64,000 nucleotides of DNA, from the NCBI GenBank assembly GCA_033807775.1, contig CM066325.1, forward strand, positions 16,487,301 through 16,551,300. The letters run 5' to 3'. The notes below the pieces were generated by a model. That model ran no database searches, was not told the origin of the DNA, and saw nothing but the letters and a program-made list of their open reading frames with translations. Shown here one piece after another: positions 45,183 through 58,180 of this stretch. The position numbers and the translations under genes were made by a program. The stretch comes from Saussurea involucrata. Its lineage: Eukaryota > Streptophyta > Magnoliopsida > Asterales > Asteraceae. Position 1 is the stretch's first letter; each line of letters starts with the position of its first letter.

Positions 45183-47124
45183 TGAAACACCCTGAAATTC
45201 ACAATAAATTTAAATCTTAAATTATCAGGGTTCACCACTATAATTCAAACTTTCGTTTACATCAAAGAATTCACGACGCGTTTCAATCTATACAAGTTTA
45301 TCATAATCATCAACTAGTCTAATCCCTGATCAATACACAAATCCAAAAGCACCACCCTGGAACTTCTCGGCACTCATCCCTGCTCATCCTTTCCCGAGCT
45401 ATTACCTGGTAAGAAAAGTTTAATTTGAACGATTAGGCCTACGCCTAGTGAGAACATCCAGTTTTTCCCAAATCAACTCCTTATAAGCTTTAAAACCAAA
45501 GCCAAGCAAAGCATATAACCCAACCTGATTTGCCACCATTCTTACCGTACACATAACACCCGGGTATCTTACCCGATTACATGAGAATGACAAACACAAA
45601 GTAGGTCATAGTCTCATATTCCAGAGCGCCACTACGAATCCCACAGATTCTAGATTATTGCTCATGTCAAGAAATTACAATTAGCGCCATGCCTATTTCT
45701 TGAAGTGGATGTAAGAATTACCATTAAGCGTCCGACCTATCCCTTACCTTCCAACAGAAATCGGGAATTACGATTAGCGCCCCGCCTATTCCACGATTTC
45801 ACATCCTAATACGAAATGGGAATTACCGTTAAGTGCCCGACCTATTCCTCATATCAATCAACGGGAATTGCCATTAAGAGCCCGACCTATTCCACGTTCA
45901 TCACATCATAACACTAAATGAGAATTACCATTAGAGCCCGACCTATTCCGCATTTATCAAATTCACGGGAATTACGATTAGCGCCACGCCTATTCCACGT
46001 GATCACATCATAATACGAAATGAGAATTACCATTAAGCGCCCGACCTATTCTTAATTTCAATATTAACGGGAATTACCATTAAGAGTCCGGCTTATTCCA
46101 CGTTTATCAAGGATACACGGGAATAACAATTATACTTTGCCTATTCCTCTTTTTCAAGGATACACGGGAATAGTAATTATACTTTGCCTATTCCTCTTTT
46201 TCAAGGATACACGGGAATAGCAATTATATCTTGCATATTCCTCCTTTTTCAATATATATGTGAGTATCAACTCAAAGCACATAAATACTCCTCTCATACT
46301 CTCAATCGAGTTATAACTGTGTTCGCAAATTAAATGATTAAGATCCTTTTTATAATCGGAAAACACTATCATGAAAAACCTCATACAACAAGTTATCCGG
46401 AACAACCTATCCGGTAAACTAATGTGTAATTCAAATCCCAAAAGTAATCCGGTTACAATATTCATCCGGAACACTATTCATCCGGGAAACACTATTTATC
46501 TGGAAACACTATTCATACCGAAAAACATTATTCATCTCGGAAAACACTATTCATCCAGATCCTCATCCGGAATCCGGTACCAATCCGGAATATTCATCTT
46601 CCGGATTTCACCAATTTACCAGTTCCACTATTTTTCATCCATAATTCTATCAATTGATTTGTATACATTCATATAGATATAATTATTTCCACAAAACCCA
46701 CTCAGTTCAACTTATCAATTCTATTAAGACAGAATTTAAAGGATGAACTCACCTTAGGTTAGCAATCGAACAGAGACTGTACTTTCAATTTACCCAGTTC
46801 TTCAAAATCAATTATGCTCCTTAATGATTCCAAAACCTGATGAAACTTTTCACAAATCTCTTTCTGCCTCTAAACCGACTCCAACAAATGATTTGAGATG
46901 ATTTCTCACTTCACTTGCCGACTCAATCCTTAAGTATTAAATCAACTTTCAATTATTGACAGAATCAACCTCAAAGTTTCAAGTTTCACAATTAACTTAA
47001 ACTTTGGCCAATTACAATTTCAACCCTTGAGTTTTACATTTACAAATAGTCCAAATCTTAGACTAAATTATATTTCGACCCCAATCATATTAATTATAAA
47101 ATAATGGAAATTCGAGGTGTTACA
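45183..47124 (-). repeat. 5' LTR of the chromovirus-like element
   Basis: 1942 bp. Contains a minisatellite at 45667-46250 (GGGAATTACCATTAAG..CCCGACCTATTCC units of about 55-60 bp). Confidence 0.92.
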
Positions 47125-48240
47125 CCCAATTACGAAATGATTAAAATAAATGTCAAAATACATCACTCACACACAACAAACTCCATGTTCTCCAATCAAA
47201 GAATTACATGTACATTGACTACATGAGAAACACATATGACCCTCACATGACATCCAATGTAGTGTTTTTATAATAAGTCATATCTGGTACATAAAATTCC
47301 CATCTTGTACCCATACATGGATTCAGTATCTCTATATGAATCCCTACATATGTTAGTCATTATAATATTATTTTATCCTTAAACCCGAAATAATATTTAA
47401 CTAGCTTGGGACATCTAGTATACATTATTCTAAGGTTATGTATTATGAATAATTAAACACAAGATATAATAAAATGGGTAATGCATTTTTATTTATTTAC
47501 TAGTTTCATGTAGTTTCATGAAATAATACTCAAAATTAAAATCATTAATGATTGGTGTTTGGGCATTCACTAACAATAGGCATTATTGGTGGATCGGAAG
47601 CAAAAATTTGAATAAATAAATGATGCAACGATTTGATCGAATAATACTATTATGGTTCGAGAGACAATATCAGTATCCACTTGGACACTACAGTGACAAT
47701 TTATGTCTAATCTCTAGTTTATTGATTCACTAATATACTGATAAAACAGAACATGATATCTCATATCAATTATCAGAACTTGATGCATTTTTGTAGTATA
47801 TATTTATCAATAGGTCGAGATACATCACTCTCATCATAAAAGAGTACAAATCATACAACGATACATGCTAGTTCTACCATGTGATTTATAACATACCCAA
47901 CTATCATTTTGACACCCAGCTACGGAATGATTAGAATAAATGTCAAAATACATCACTCACACACAACAAAGTCCATGTTCTCAAGTCAAAGAATTACATA
48001 TACATTGACCACATGAGAAACACTTATGACACTCACATGACATCGAATGCAGTGTTCTCGTGACGAGTCACGTCCACTACACAAAATCTCCATCTTGTAC
48101 CCATATGCAAACTTAATATCTCTATATGAATCCCTACATATGTTAGTCATTATCATATTACTTCAACCTTAAAATCCGAAATAATATTTAACAAGGAACT
48201 GAATACATTATTCTAAGATAATTTATTATAAAAAACAAAA
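47125..48240. repeat. Tandemly duplicated spacer (copies A and B)
   Basis: 47125-47400 aligns with 47915-48190 (AATAAATGTCAAAATACATCAC, CTATATGAATCCCTACATAT). Copy A's left part lies before the retrotransposon at 28340-28494. The period is roughly 0.8 kb. No gene. Confidence 0.8.
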
Positions 48241-48579
48241 AATATATAATTTAGACATAATAAAATGGACGATGACTTTTATTTATTTATTAATTTCATG
48301 AAAAAAATCAAAATTACAATCACTATAGGATTGATTTTTCACCGTTCACTAACAAACTTTGGGTACCCACACAATGAATGGGGATGTCAACTTTTTGCAA
48401 ATAAAAAATATGAAGTTTATCCTTGTTATAGACTAAATTTTATTATTAAAATAAAAATTGCATTTACAAAAATAATGAAACCTAAAGTTAAATGTTAATT
48501 CAAACCTAAAGTAGAAATTCAAAGTTAAATATTATTTCAAACTAAAAAAAACCAAAGTTATGATATTTTATAAAATTAT

Positions 48580-48800
48580 TAAATTTAAAAGTATTTAATA
48601 TTGAACTCATTTTGAAAGTATTGACGAGACGGTGATAATGATATACTTTGAAAAAAAGGGAACACATTTTTAACGTATTTTAGTTGATATGTGATTATGT
48701 ATTTTAATATGATAAGGTATAAATGAAAAAAGTAAGGATATAAAACAAACTAAATATGTAACTATAAGGTACAAATATAAGTTTTAAAAACAAATCACTA
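48580..48800. repeat. Degenerate MULE arm fragment
   Basis: AACTCATTTTGAAAGTATTGACGAGACGGTGATAATG and ACGTATTTTAGTTGATATGTGATTATGT segments are diverged versions of the arm at 8300-8420 and of 27670-27770. Confidence 0.6.
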
Positions 48801-49245
48801 AGAGCATCCACAACAAGGATTTCATAACAATTTCATATGGATTGCAAATGTGACACGTAAGATTGCAAAATTAGAAATTATAGTGGTTGTGAGTATGATT
48901 GCAAAATTAGAAATTGGTTTTGTTAATTTGCAACTGCCAAATCAGTACTTTTTGATGATGTGGCAGTGAATAGTATATGAAATTGTAGGGAATAATTTCT
49001 AAATTAGAAATTGCTTTATGTCAAATCATGTTTTGTGATGTTTTGTAGAGAGTATTTAATTGTAGTTTTATAGAGAGTATTTAATTATAGTTATTTAATT
49101 AATAAAATATTTCATATTAAATTATAGTAAAGAGTATTTAATTGTAGTGTTGTTGTTATTTGATTAAAATATAGTTTTTTATGATGAGGTGTCACATTTG
49201 CAATTGGGTGAAATTTCATTGTTGTGGGGTATAATTTCAAAATAA
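48801..49245. mobile_element. MITE-like element, weak ends
   Basis: ATCCACAACAAGGATTTCA near 48806 and TGAAATTTCATTGTTGTGGGG near 49210 are imperfect inverted ends. The interior repeats GCAAAATTAGAAATT. No clean target duplication. Confidence 0.4.
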
Positions 49246-49429
49246 TTGCAAAGCTGATGTGGCCCATTTGCAATTTCAAGATAACAACCCAAACCAAAAG
49301 CTATTTCTTTAATTCAAAACGCCAAAAATGGCCCGACATAGTCACACTATCAAAATTTCAAATTGGGTTTGCGGAAATAACTCTAACTACAGCTGAGAAC
49401 ATAACTACAAAATAAAAGAAAAGTTTTAT

Positions 49430-51060
49430 AGTTTTTCTATACGCAAACTTCAACTCCCAACTTGCTCTTGTCTTGAAACTAGCCCTCGACTACTTGCTTA
49501 CCTGAAAAGGATTTAGTTTTGAAAAGCAAGGGTTAGACTATGAGGTCTAGTGAGAACCCACTTGTTACACCACGCCACAATCATCAACTAAAAAGATTTA
49601 TACGCATTTATAAACAATTACACCTTGTCAGTTTAAGTACACACACAACCCAAATTAACAACTCGCACTTAATCACATACACACCTGTAACAACGTGTTA
49701 GGGCACACACCCGCCCTTAGTGATCATATGAAACAAATTCATATATCCTGCACGGGACACACTCCCCGTATACCCATATTAAATTCTCACATGGCTCGCA
49801 CATATTCATAAAATAATTTACACGCTTTGGTCATGCATAATTAAAACAACGTAAATCATGCAATCCAATATATCGGTACAAGTAATAATTCGAGTATCGA
49901 TAAAACTTCAGTTTAGAAAGACTCACCTGAGGTCCACGCTAAAATGTTCTCACTTGGAGATGTTATCCTCTATCCATACCTACATTTACACCAACACACA
50001 AGAGTGGATAGATCACTCAACTACTCACACAAGTATCGACCCTCTAAGTACTCTCTTACTACAGACAACACAGAGTCCCGGGCACCAACAAATTTGGATT
50101 CCGAATTGCCTCCCGGACTCCCTCTCTCGGATCCGGTACCACTTTCGGTCTCTCTCTCTTCCGGATCCGGTACCATTCCGGACTCCTCTCTCTTTCGGAT
50201 CCGGTACCACTTCTGGCCTCTTCTCTCTTCCGGATCCAGTTTTCGGTTCCGGACTACACTCCGGGTTCCTAAGCTTCGGACTCCGGTACACACTTCCGGA
50301 TTTCCATTCGATTCTGGTATCCGGTCCCTTCTGGATTCCCCATACGATTCCGGACTGGACGAATTCCGGACTCTAAGGTTTTCCTTATCGAACGTTTTAA
50401 ACTCAAAACCCAGCGATTAATTCGAAATAGGATTTCACACTCGATGCTAAGCCGCTAAAAACAAAGAGATGCCATATCTAATCAATATAGCAAGTTATTC
50501 ATCCGATTTCTACATGATTAAATTAGAAAGGCACACAAACCACATATTCTTATCAGTGAAGAACAAGAGTTATTAGCCTCCACCAAATTCCAATTCTTCC
50601 CATTAAAAGCAAAGGAGAAAGAGAATTAGATTACCTTGGGGATGATGATTCCACACCACTTGGAGAGATCTCAATTGCTTGGCTCCTGGATGAATTTCAC
50701 ACACACTAATCGCCCTCCTAGCCGCACACACTGATTTTGGTAAGAATTTAGGGTTATTAGGATTTTTACTCTTATTTATAACCCTCACAAATACACACCA
50801 AACTTTACCTCTTTCACACTTTGGCCACCAAACTTTATTATTTATACACAAAAAGGACTCATTTATTACATCATCCTTCCTCAAAAGAATTCCTGACATA
50901 TTTCACATCTCTTAGCATGTGTCATGTAATCTCCAAGGACCATAAGCGTGTAGCGTGTAGTGACCATGGGTTCATTAGGTATAAAAGTCACAGAGTATTT
51001 AATAATATATAAATATAATATTATATTTATGTATATTAGTTTTTTAAGAGAAAATTAGGG
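49430..51060 (-). repeat. Probable LTR-derived region with GGATCCGGTACC repeats
   Basis: Text such as ACCTGAAAAGGATTTAG...CTAGTGAGAACCCAC resembles the minus-strand LTR regions elsewhere in the window. 50105-50240 repeats CTCTCTCTTCCGGATCCGGTACCA in steps of about 45 bp. Ends not found. Confidence 0.4.
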
Positions 51061-52430
51061 AAGTCGGTTAAATGACAAAATTGTCCCTCACTGTAACATA
51101 CATTTTTAACGGAGTCAGAGACAATGAATCACTTTCAGAGCAAAATAAAGACCACAATAATCATTTATAGATTTATTAAAGTTCATGTCTCCCTCACTTT
51201 CAAGATTTCCACTAAACCTTGACCAAAATTAGATTAACTAAACCTTGGCCAAAATTAGATTAATATTAGAAAGTCTTTACATGACATTGATTAGGTAAAC
51301 AAATTGTTCTAGTTTTCCCCAACACCTTTTGTTTTTTCCATGTAAACAAATCCCAAACATACGACTTTTTTTAATCCTTTTTATATTTTATTTTTTATCT
51401 TCTAAACCCATAAATCATTTAATTCATAGCCTTAAGTTATGCATCAAGGTCGTGCTTTTCTTTGTACTCCGTCCATTGAATTAAATGCATAATTAAAAAA
51501 ATATAACATTATTTATTGGTTTTTGAGTGAGACTTTTTAATCGTTATATTAAAAGTCAAGTAGTGGTTGAAATAATGGAAAAAATCATGATGTAGTAGCA
51601 TGTAGTAGTTAATATGGGGAAGGTATATCCCTATATGTGCTTATAGGTGTAGAAACACTTTATCAACTGTAAAGACATAATATTTTTATCAGAGGGTCTT
51701 GCGGTATCGAAGCCCTTATCCTTGTAGTAGGTCATGGGTTCTACCAAATGAAACACAATTTTAAACAACTTCTATTGCATATGTAAGTAAAAATAAAATA
51801 CAAAATACAACTACAAGATTTCTTTATTTTGTCTATAGCTTACCAAAAATGTCAAATAAATATCATTCTACTTGGTTCCACCTTTTTCTAAATTGAAAAT
51901 TAAGAGTGGTTTAATTTGTCCTTGTTTCTAATAAACGACCACCCATTCATATTAGTTCCTTGTTATAAACTTGCAATTTGATTTGTCCATATGTCGGTTA
52001 AGTTTACCGGTCTCACATCGGCTATATTTAGATTATTTCTCTTTTATATATGTTAAAACCTTCACACCTTTTGACATTTTGAGACAATATTTGTTTATCT
52101 AGCCTCCATTTAAGAGGTCGTGTTGAAGTACATATCGGCTAGACTTAAACTATTTCTCTTCGATATATATTAAAGCCTTCTCTTCTCTTTTTAGCGACTC
52201 TTTTAAACATTAACATAATAAGATTTCAAATATTTTCACATAGTTAACAAAACAATTTAAATGTGGTTTTATGGAAGTTAAAGGAGGTAAGTGCAACTTC
52301 TTTAGTTTTCAAGGGTTGCATAGCAAATAAGTGGGCTAATAAAGGGTAAACCCTTTATACACCCTCATTCCTACATTTCATATTTGAAGAAAATTAGAGA
52401 GAAATGATGGAGACTTGAGAGGAAGGAGCT
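51061..52430. other. AT-rich spacer
   Basis: Contains a near-duplicate TCTCTTTTATATATGTTAAAACCTTC / CTCTTCGATATATATTAAAGCCTTC at about 52040 and 52157; no gene. Confidence 0.5.
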
Positions 52431-52434
52431 CTTA

Positions 52435-53171
52435 GGTGGCGTTTGGTTCGTAGAATGTGATGAAATTTGATAGAATTGGAATGTTGAATTCCATTGATCA
52501 GATTCCATTTCCTTGTTTGGTTCAATCTTTTTGATGGATGAAATCTTTGAATTCCATCAAATTCCATGGATAAAGCAATTTAACATTCATTCCCAATACT
52601 TTAGGATTTTGATGGAATGGAATCTTGTATTTTCAAAATTCCAAATATACCCTTTAACACAAATATAATTTAATTAATTTAATTTAAATTAATTAATTTA
52701 AATTAAATTAATCAATTTAAATTAAATTAATTTAATTTAATACTTTATTTTATTTTATTTAATATTTATTTTATTATGTTGAGGTATAATTTATTGGTTT
52801 TATTCTTTTGAGGTATAACTTATTTCTTTATTATTTTTAAATATTTAATATTTTTTTATTTTTATTTTTTTATTTTATTTTAATTATTTATTTGTTTTAA
52901 TTATTTTAATTTTTAAAGGTATTTTTAGTGTTATAGAAATTAAAATTTTCAAAAAAGGGCATTTTGGTCATTTATTTATATTTCATTCTAAATTCAAATC
53001 TACATTCTGTGAACCAAACAGATATAACAATTCCTTAATAAAATTCATTTCAATGTCTGTCAACCAAACAGGTGGTCAAACTTGAAAACATTTCATTTCA
53101 ATTCCTTCAAAGTCAAATTCCTTTGACAGATTTCATTCCATCTAAAAACATTATGCGAACCAAACACCACC
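52435..53171. mobile_element. PIF/Harbinger-like MITE, TTA target site
   Basis: Inverted ends GGTGGCGTTTGGTTCG / CGAACCAAACACCACC with TTA at 52432-52434 and 53172-53174. AT-rich 737-bp interior including a TTAATTTAA-rich run (52665-52745). Non-coding. The GTTTGGTTC/GAACCAAAC words recur inside. Confidence 0.82.
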
Positions 53172-53194
53172 TTAGTGTTTTCTTGAAGGTATTG

Positions 53195-54420
53195 AAGGAA
53201 ACCAGTGAAAGAGAACCATCACCCTAAGGTAACTTCATTCTCTCAAGCCTATGGCTCCATTAATAGAGTTTTGGATTCAAAATATAGATTTATATGATTG
53301 AAAACCTTATTAGATTATTGATTGGGATTGATTCTTGTTGTTTTTCCAATTGGTTTCTTGAGAAAAAAATACCATTGTTAATGGTATCTTCAAGGTTTCT
53401 AGATTTTAAACTTTGAGAAAAATCTTGATTACTAGATGGATTTTGGGTGGATTAAATGATGTTTTGATGTTAGATTAATGGTTAAAAAGGTTTAGGACAC
53501 CGATTCTCTTAGTTTTGGGGCATAAAATCGATTTGGGAAATATTGGACACACGTTTGGGATTTTTGTTGAAAATCTCATGTAGGCAAAACAGTGCTGAAA
53601 GCGATTTCCAAGCGGGTTTGGTCGCATGAAACCAGCTTTGTCCATTGCCATTTAATTTTTTGATTTTGCTTAGTTTCTCATTTTGGGCTAGGTTTGAGGC
53701 ATCGTTTAGGGGATTGTCTTATGGATTGAAAAGGATGGTTTTAGGATGATTTAGATGGTTTACCACCATTTCTTTGTTTTCTAATTCAGGTGTTCGGTTT
53801 GATCATAAGTGACCATTAGAACGTGTGGAGAAGTTTTGAATCTCGGGTAAGTTCCTTTAAACCTTTTTATGCAAATGGAATGATTATAACTGTTTTTTAA
53901 GCACTTAATATGGTCCTATCATTTTGACGTGGATTGCACTCAAGAATGCTTTGAAAAAACATTTACTTGAATTCGTTTACTATTGAGCATACAATGCATA
54001 ATGTGGTTTATATCATGAAACTATGAATTGGTTTTGGTTTTGGGTTGCACAATGGGGATTAGGATATCTTGGTATCGTAAAAATCCCTTGGGAGTTATAT
54101 TATATAGCGTGCTATTATTTTGAGAGGTATATCACTAGATCTTATGGTCTAACCTTTGTTTTTTCAAAACTTAAAACCATTTTCAAGTATGAGAGTGATT
54201 GAAAGCTCCTCCAAGGGAAAGGGGAATGTGTGAAGTCACTGTGTCGGAGGCAAGACTTAGAAAGAGTTTTGTAGTTACCTTTAGACTTATATAAATCTCA
54301 GATGTGGATGTGTTTACCCGCTATAAACATTGAGATTATTGTAATACGTTGATTTGGTTTATTTGGTACCATTTTGGTTTAGTTTTATGATTATAATATT
54401 TAGGATTTTGGGTTGTTACA
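53195..54420 (+). repeat. Probable LTR 3' part
   Basis: Ends ATTTTGGGTTGTTACA, a common end for Ty3/gypsy LTRs. The start was not found; the MITE at 52435 may lie within it. Confidence 0.35.
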
Positions 54421-54479
54421 AATTTAAGCCACTAACTTAAGATAACTAATGTTATTCCTTAACCATTATTAGAAGTAAG

Positions 54480-54660
54480 AATGCCAACGGGTCGGGTTCA
54501 TGCCGGTTTTTAGTATCCCCGTCCCGAAACCAATAACCATCTACATCCTCGTAAGCGTACCGGTCCCCGACGGGGATCCCCATCGAGTCCCCGCGGTTTC
54601 CCCGATCCGTGTTGGGGAACCCGTTAAGTATAAAAATCATTATTACTCGTTGGTTACACC
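54480..54660. repeat. Short GC-rich repeat of the GGGGATCCCC/CCCCGACGGGG kind
   Basis: Words CCCGTCCCGAAACC, CCGGTCCCCGACGGGGATCCCC and GGGGAACCCG stand out from AT-rich flanks; resembles a degenerate non-autonomous DNA element. Confidence 0.35.
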
Positions 54661-54956
54661 CGAACCCGAACACGAAACGAAAAAAAACTTAAGTTTCTCA
54701 AACATATTAAATGAGTAGATACTTCAGAATAAATCATGACAAAAAGATGGCTAAAATTGTTCATTAGACCAAATACACATAATCCAACTAAGATCACCAA
54801 CAAAATGTCTTAAATTGGAATCTAAAAGAAAACAAAAGTTTAGATAATCCAACTAACATCACGATTTGGGATAGACAAATAACATCATGGACAAACTCCT
54901 CAACTCAAGCTTTAATTTTCCTTAGCTTCCTACAAAATTAAATGTTCGGTGTAAAG

Positions 54957-55072
54957 CTATGATGTTAACATCGGATATCGGTGCGATATCGGTCAAGGAC
55001 CGATATTCGATATCTCGGATATAGCGGTGATATATCGGTCCAAGATATCGGTTCATATAATATTTCTTAGAA

Positions 55073-55105
<33 letters not shown>

Positions 55106-55590
55106 TCCATAACCATAACCATATCATATGCATTAATTAAAAACATAGTTCAAGTGTCCAACATCAAAACATCAACTTAAATAAGGCTGGAAGTTGTTGG
55201 AAAAACTTCGATCAACAGAAAGATAGAAAGATAGCAGCTTCGATCGACTTTTCTTTCTTGAAAGTTGAAACAGTGAACCGAGAAGAAAAGAAGGGTTCGA
55301 TCGCTTTTTTTATAGAAACCTAACTTCAGTAACTTGAGGCCCTTCTAAAGAAGCTATAAAGCCCAATACTTCTAAAAAATAAAAATAAAAAGCCCAACAT
55401 GAGCCTTCATTAAAAAGAGCCCAAAACAAAAATCCCAAAAAACCAGTAATATCGGCCGATATTTTGACCTAAATATCGGCGATATATCGGTCAATATCGC
55501 CGATATATCGCTGGCCGATATTTTATCCGATATTACCTTTATGTCCGATTTCCGATATATCGCCGAGATATCGCGATTTTAACAGCATAG
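54957..55590. mobile_element. Non-autonomous hAT element, 634 bp
   Basis: Perfect 8-bp duplication GTGTAAAG at 54949-54956 and 55591-55598. Inverted ends CTATGATGTTAACATCG / CGCGATTTTAACAGCATAG. Subterminal regions on both sides are packed with CGATATATCGG/CGATATCGG words, as is typical of hAT transposase-binding zones. No coding. Confidence 0.88.
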
Positions 55591-55759
55591 GTGTAAAGAA
55601 CTAAATAGATAAATATATCATAACATTGTCAATGGTACACGTCAACAAAAAAAAACATTAGCGTTACCTAAGGATTGCCAATAAAAAAACCAAAAACCAA
55701 AGTTACCTCATATCAACAACACAAAAGTAAAGTTTAATGAACATTAGAGTTACCTCATA

Positions 55760-56830
55760 TAATAACTGCATTTATATCACAAACCTCTTTAGCAAACTCC
55801 CAATCCCGCTCAGTTGGCAAACTTTTATACTCATAATCGCGTTGCTTTAAGCATTAGAAGACGTCCTTGTAATATATAGCAACATTGATCATAAAAAAAG
55901 TAGAGTTCCACCGAGTCGTACAATCAAGTGTCATTTTCTTGGTGGATGACATTTCCAATTGGCGGGCTGCTTCTTCAAACCTTTCAATCTTTTTCGGCGT
56001 TGCAATCCAAAAGGCAAAACTATCTCTAATCTTTATAATTCCTTCCCCAATAATCGTCAATCCATCTTGAATTATCAAATTGAGAATGTGCATGCAACAT
56101 CGCATGTGGAACAACCTCCCACCCATCATAAGTGAACTCAAATGAAGCTTGTACAACAATATGTTGATTATTGCATCATTTGTGGTGCAATCATCAACAA
56201 TTAGTGTGGACAATTTCCTATCAAGATCTCAATATAAATAGCAAGGATATACCTCATAATCCGTCTTTGCATATTCAAATTTTGATCAATAAAGTGGGCA
56301 GTGACCGCTATAAATCCCTTTTTTCGATTGCTAGCGGTGCACATATCAGTCATAATTGCTACCTTACTAGTGTTCATCTCTAATAGCTTCAATTTCTTTT
56401 GTCTTTCAAAATCATAAATCTTTTGTCACTTTTAATGGTATTTCGAGACGAAACCTTAAACAAAGGTTGGAGATCTCCACAATTTTTCGAAATCCATGAT
56501 GCTCTACTATTGAACGTGGATACTCGTGTATGATTATCATCTCCGCAAGATTTCTCCTTGATTGATCCGCATTAAAAGTATAGTTAGAAACATATGATGA
56601 AGCACCATCGACTTTCTTTTGCTCCCCTACTAAGATATGTTGGCGTATATCTCGCACGAGTTGCCTTAAACAAAACCTAAAATGATCATGTAAATGTCTT
56701 GTACCATTTTTAGAATTCCCTCCCAGTTTCTTCTTGCAATAGTTGCACTATGCCTAATCAGTTATCACTACCATACACTTTTATCTTCTTAAAGTGGTTC
56801 CATACTAATAATCATGCTTTCATCTTTCTA
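55760..56830 (-). pseudogene. hAT transposase remnant (RICESLEEPER-like)
   Basis: Read on the minus strand: BED zinc finger near 56760-56690 (CNYCKKKLG...GTRHLHDH), then DIRQHIL, then a central part (KKGFIAVTAHFID, 56392-56201). The conserved hAT block at 56213-55854 has TLIVDDCTTNDA, FHMRCCMHILNLIIQDG and DCTTRWNSTFFM. It continues to LKQRDYEYKSLPTERDWEFAKEVC at about 55850-55780. Several stops and shifts; the C-terminal dimerisation region is absent. The hAT-type MITE lies 170 bp further on. Confidence 0.85.
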
Positions 56831-57900
56831 GACCCCGACTTAACTTCATCATTATCAAATGCATCATTAGTTTGAGTTTCATCTTGAGACACTGGATTAG
56901 TCATAAGTGATGATGATGATCCAATTGATTGACTATGAGTGTTATCCTCGTTCGTTGAATTAATCATAGGTGACTATCAAATCGGTTGACTATGAGTGTT
57001 TGTATTAGAATCATTACATTGTCTTTCCATTCCACCTATACAAAGAGAATCAAAGTAAATATTTATTGAACACCAAAGCTAAAACTAAACCAATAATACG
57101 ATGGAAAACCGTTATAACTAACATTCTACAATTTGGGAAATAGGCAAATTTCACACTTTATATATCATATTTTCATCAAAGGAATCATAAACTTTCTATA
57201 TTATATTTTTTCCAAAGCTAAGTCAAAGTTTCAAACCATAAATTTCACACTTTGACATACTCACAATCTCAGCATTCCAATTTCCAAATGGGAGCAACAG
57301 TAACTGCAATTCTGTAAATCAATGTTCCAATCACCAAGTTCATCATTCATGAATACAAAATGTAATTGGTACCTGGCTTGAATCAAGTGAAATTTTGAGT
57401 TGTTAGGGTTTGAGAGAAGAGGTGAGAATCAGCCAGGGAGGTTGTGTGCCTGTGTCGCCCCTTTTTCTGATCTGAGTTAGAGAGATGATGTGAGAATCAA
57501 CCAGATAGCGACATAGACTAATATAAGAAAGGAGATGAAGTCATAAAGATCGATTTACACTTACAGGTTTCAATTTTCAGCTTCTTTACTTGAGTGAGGA
57601 GAGACCACGAGTCTACGAGCAAGGAGCTGACGAGTGACGGAGTGAGGACGACGGGCCGACCGCCGATGAATGAGGAGTGACCGAGAGTGAGCAGAGGCCG
57701 AGAGCGATGCCGATTGCTGCTGCGATTTGGGGTTTTCTTGACCGAGAGTGTGTGCGACTCATGCAATCGTGCGAATATGGACTCATCAGATGATGAGACG
57801 ATTCAGAATTTCAGATAATCGTATCTTATTTAATTTTAGGGCCAAGGGGATTTTGGGGTTTGGGCTACATTTCATTTAAGGCCCAAAGTGATATATATAT
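56831..57900. other. Spacer, possible 5' flank of the hAT remnant
   Basis: No supported gene. A minus-strand open stretch at 57518-57766 has no recognisable motif. Confidence 0.45.
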
Positions 57901-57902
57901 AT

Positions 57903-58180
57903 ATAGAGTAAACTGCATTTTTGGTCCCTGTGGTTATCTTATTTCTTTGAAAGGGGTACCTAAACTTCAATATCTCAAAGAGTGGTCCTTGAGTTTCCAA
58001 TTTTGCTCCAAATGTAGGACCTGGTCACTAACCCCGTCTATTTGGTCCGTTAGTGCCAGGGGTAGTTTCGTCCAATCATGTTTTTATCCTCTTTTTGTAA
58101 ATTTTCTTGCTTTTCCTTATGTTTGTTAAAACCACGAAAATATAGGTACTAAATATGTAATTATATATATATATATAAAC
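57903..58180. repeat. Fragment flanked by TA repeats, MULE-TIR-like text
   Basis: AAACTGCATTTTTGGTCCCTGTGGTTA and TTTGGTCCGTTAGTGCC are of the kind seen in plant MULE-type terminal regions; bounded by (TA)n on both sides. Assignment tentative. Confidence 0.35.

Larger units (their letters stand above)
28495..47124 (-). mobile_element. Ty3/gypsy chromovirus-like (Tekay/Del type) element, pol mostly deleted
   Basis: 5' LTR (minus strand) 45183-47124; 3' LTR 28495-28807 plus 41339-42931, split by a nested element. LTRs read TGTAACACCTCGAATTTCC ... GGGTGTTTCA on the minus strand. Flanks CCTAA (28490-28494) and CCCAA (47125-47129) match at four of five bases. Primer site TTGGTATCAGAGCTG (tRNA-iMet) lies at about 45167-45181 and the polypurine tract GTTGGGGAGATT at about 42932-42943. 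Inside are gag and a small integrase C-terminal remnant; RT and RNase H are gone. Confidence 0.92.

Noticed and set aside
49858..50420. 172- and 158-codon frames
   Set aside because: Overlapping frames in several readings over the TCCGGATCCGGTACC repeat; Ser/Pro/Phe-rich by composition only.
57518..57766. 82-codon minus-strand frame
   Set aside because: No motif, no promoter or splice support, next to a decayed transposon.
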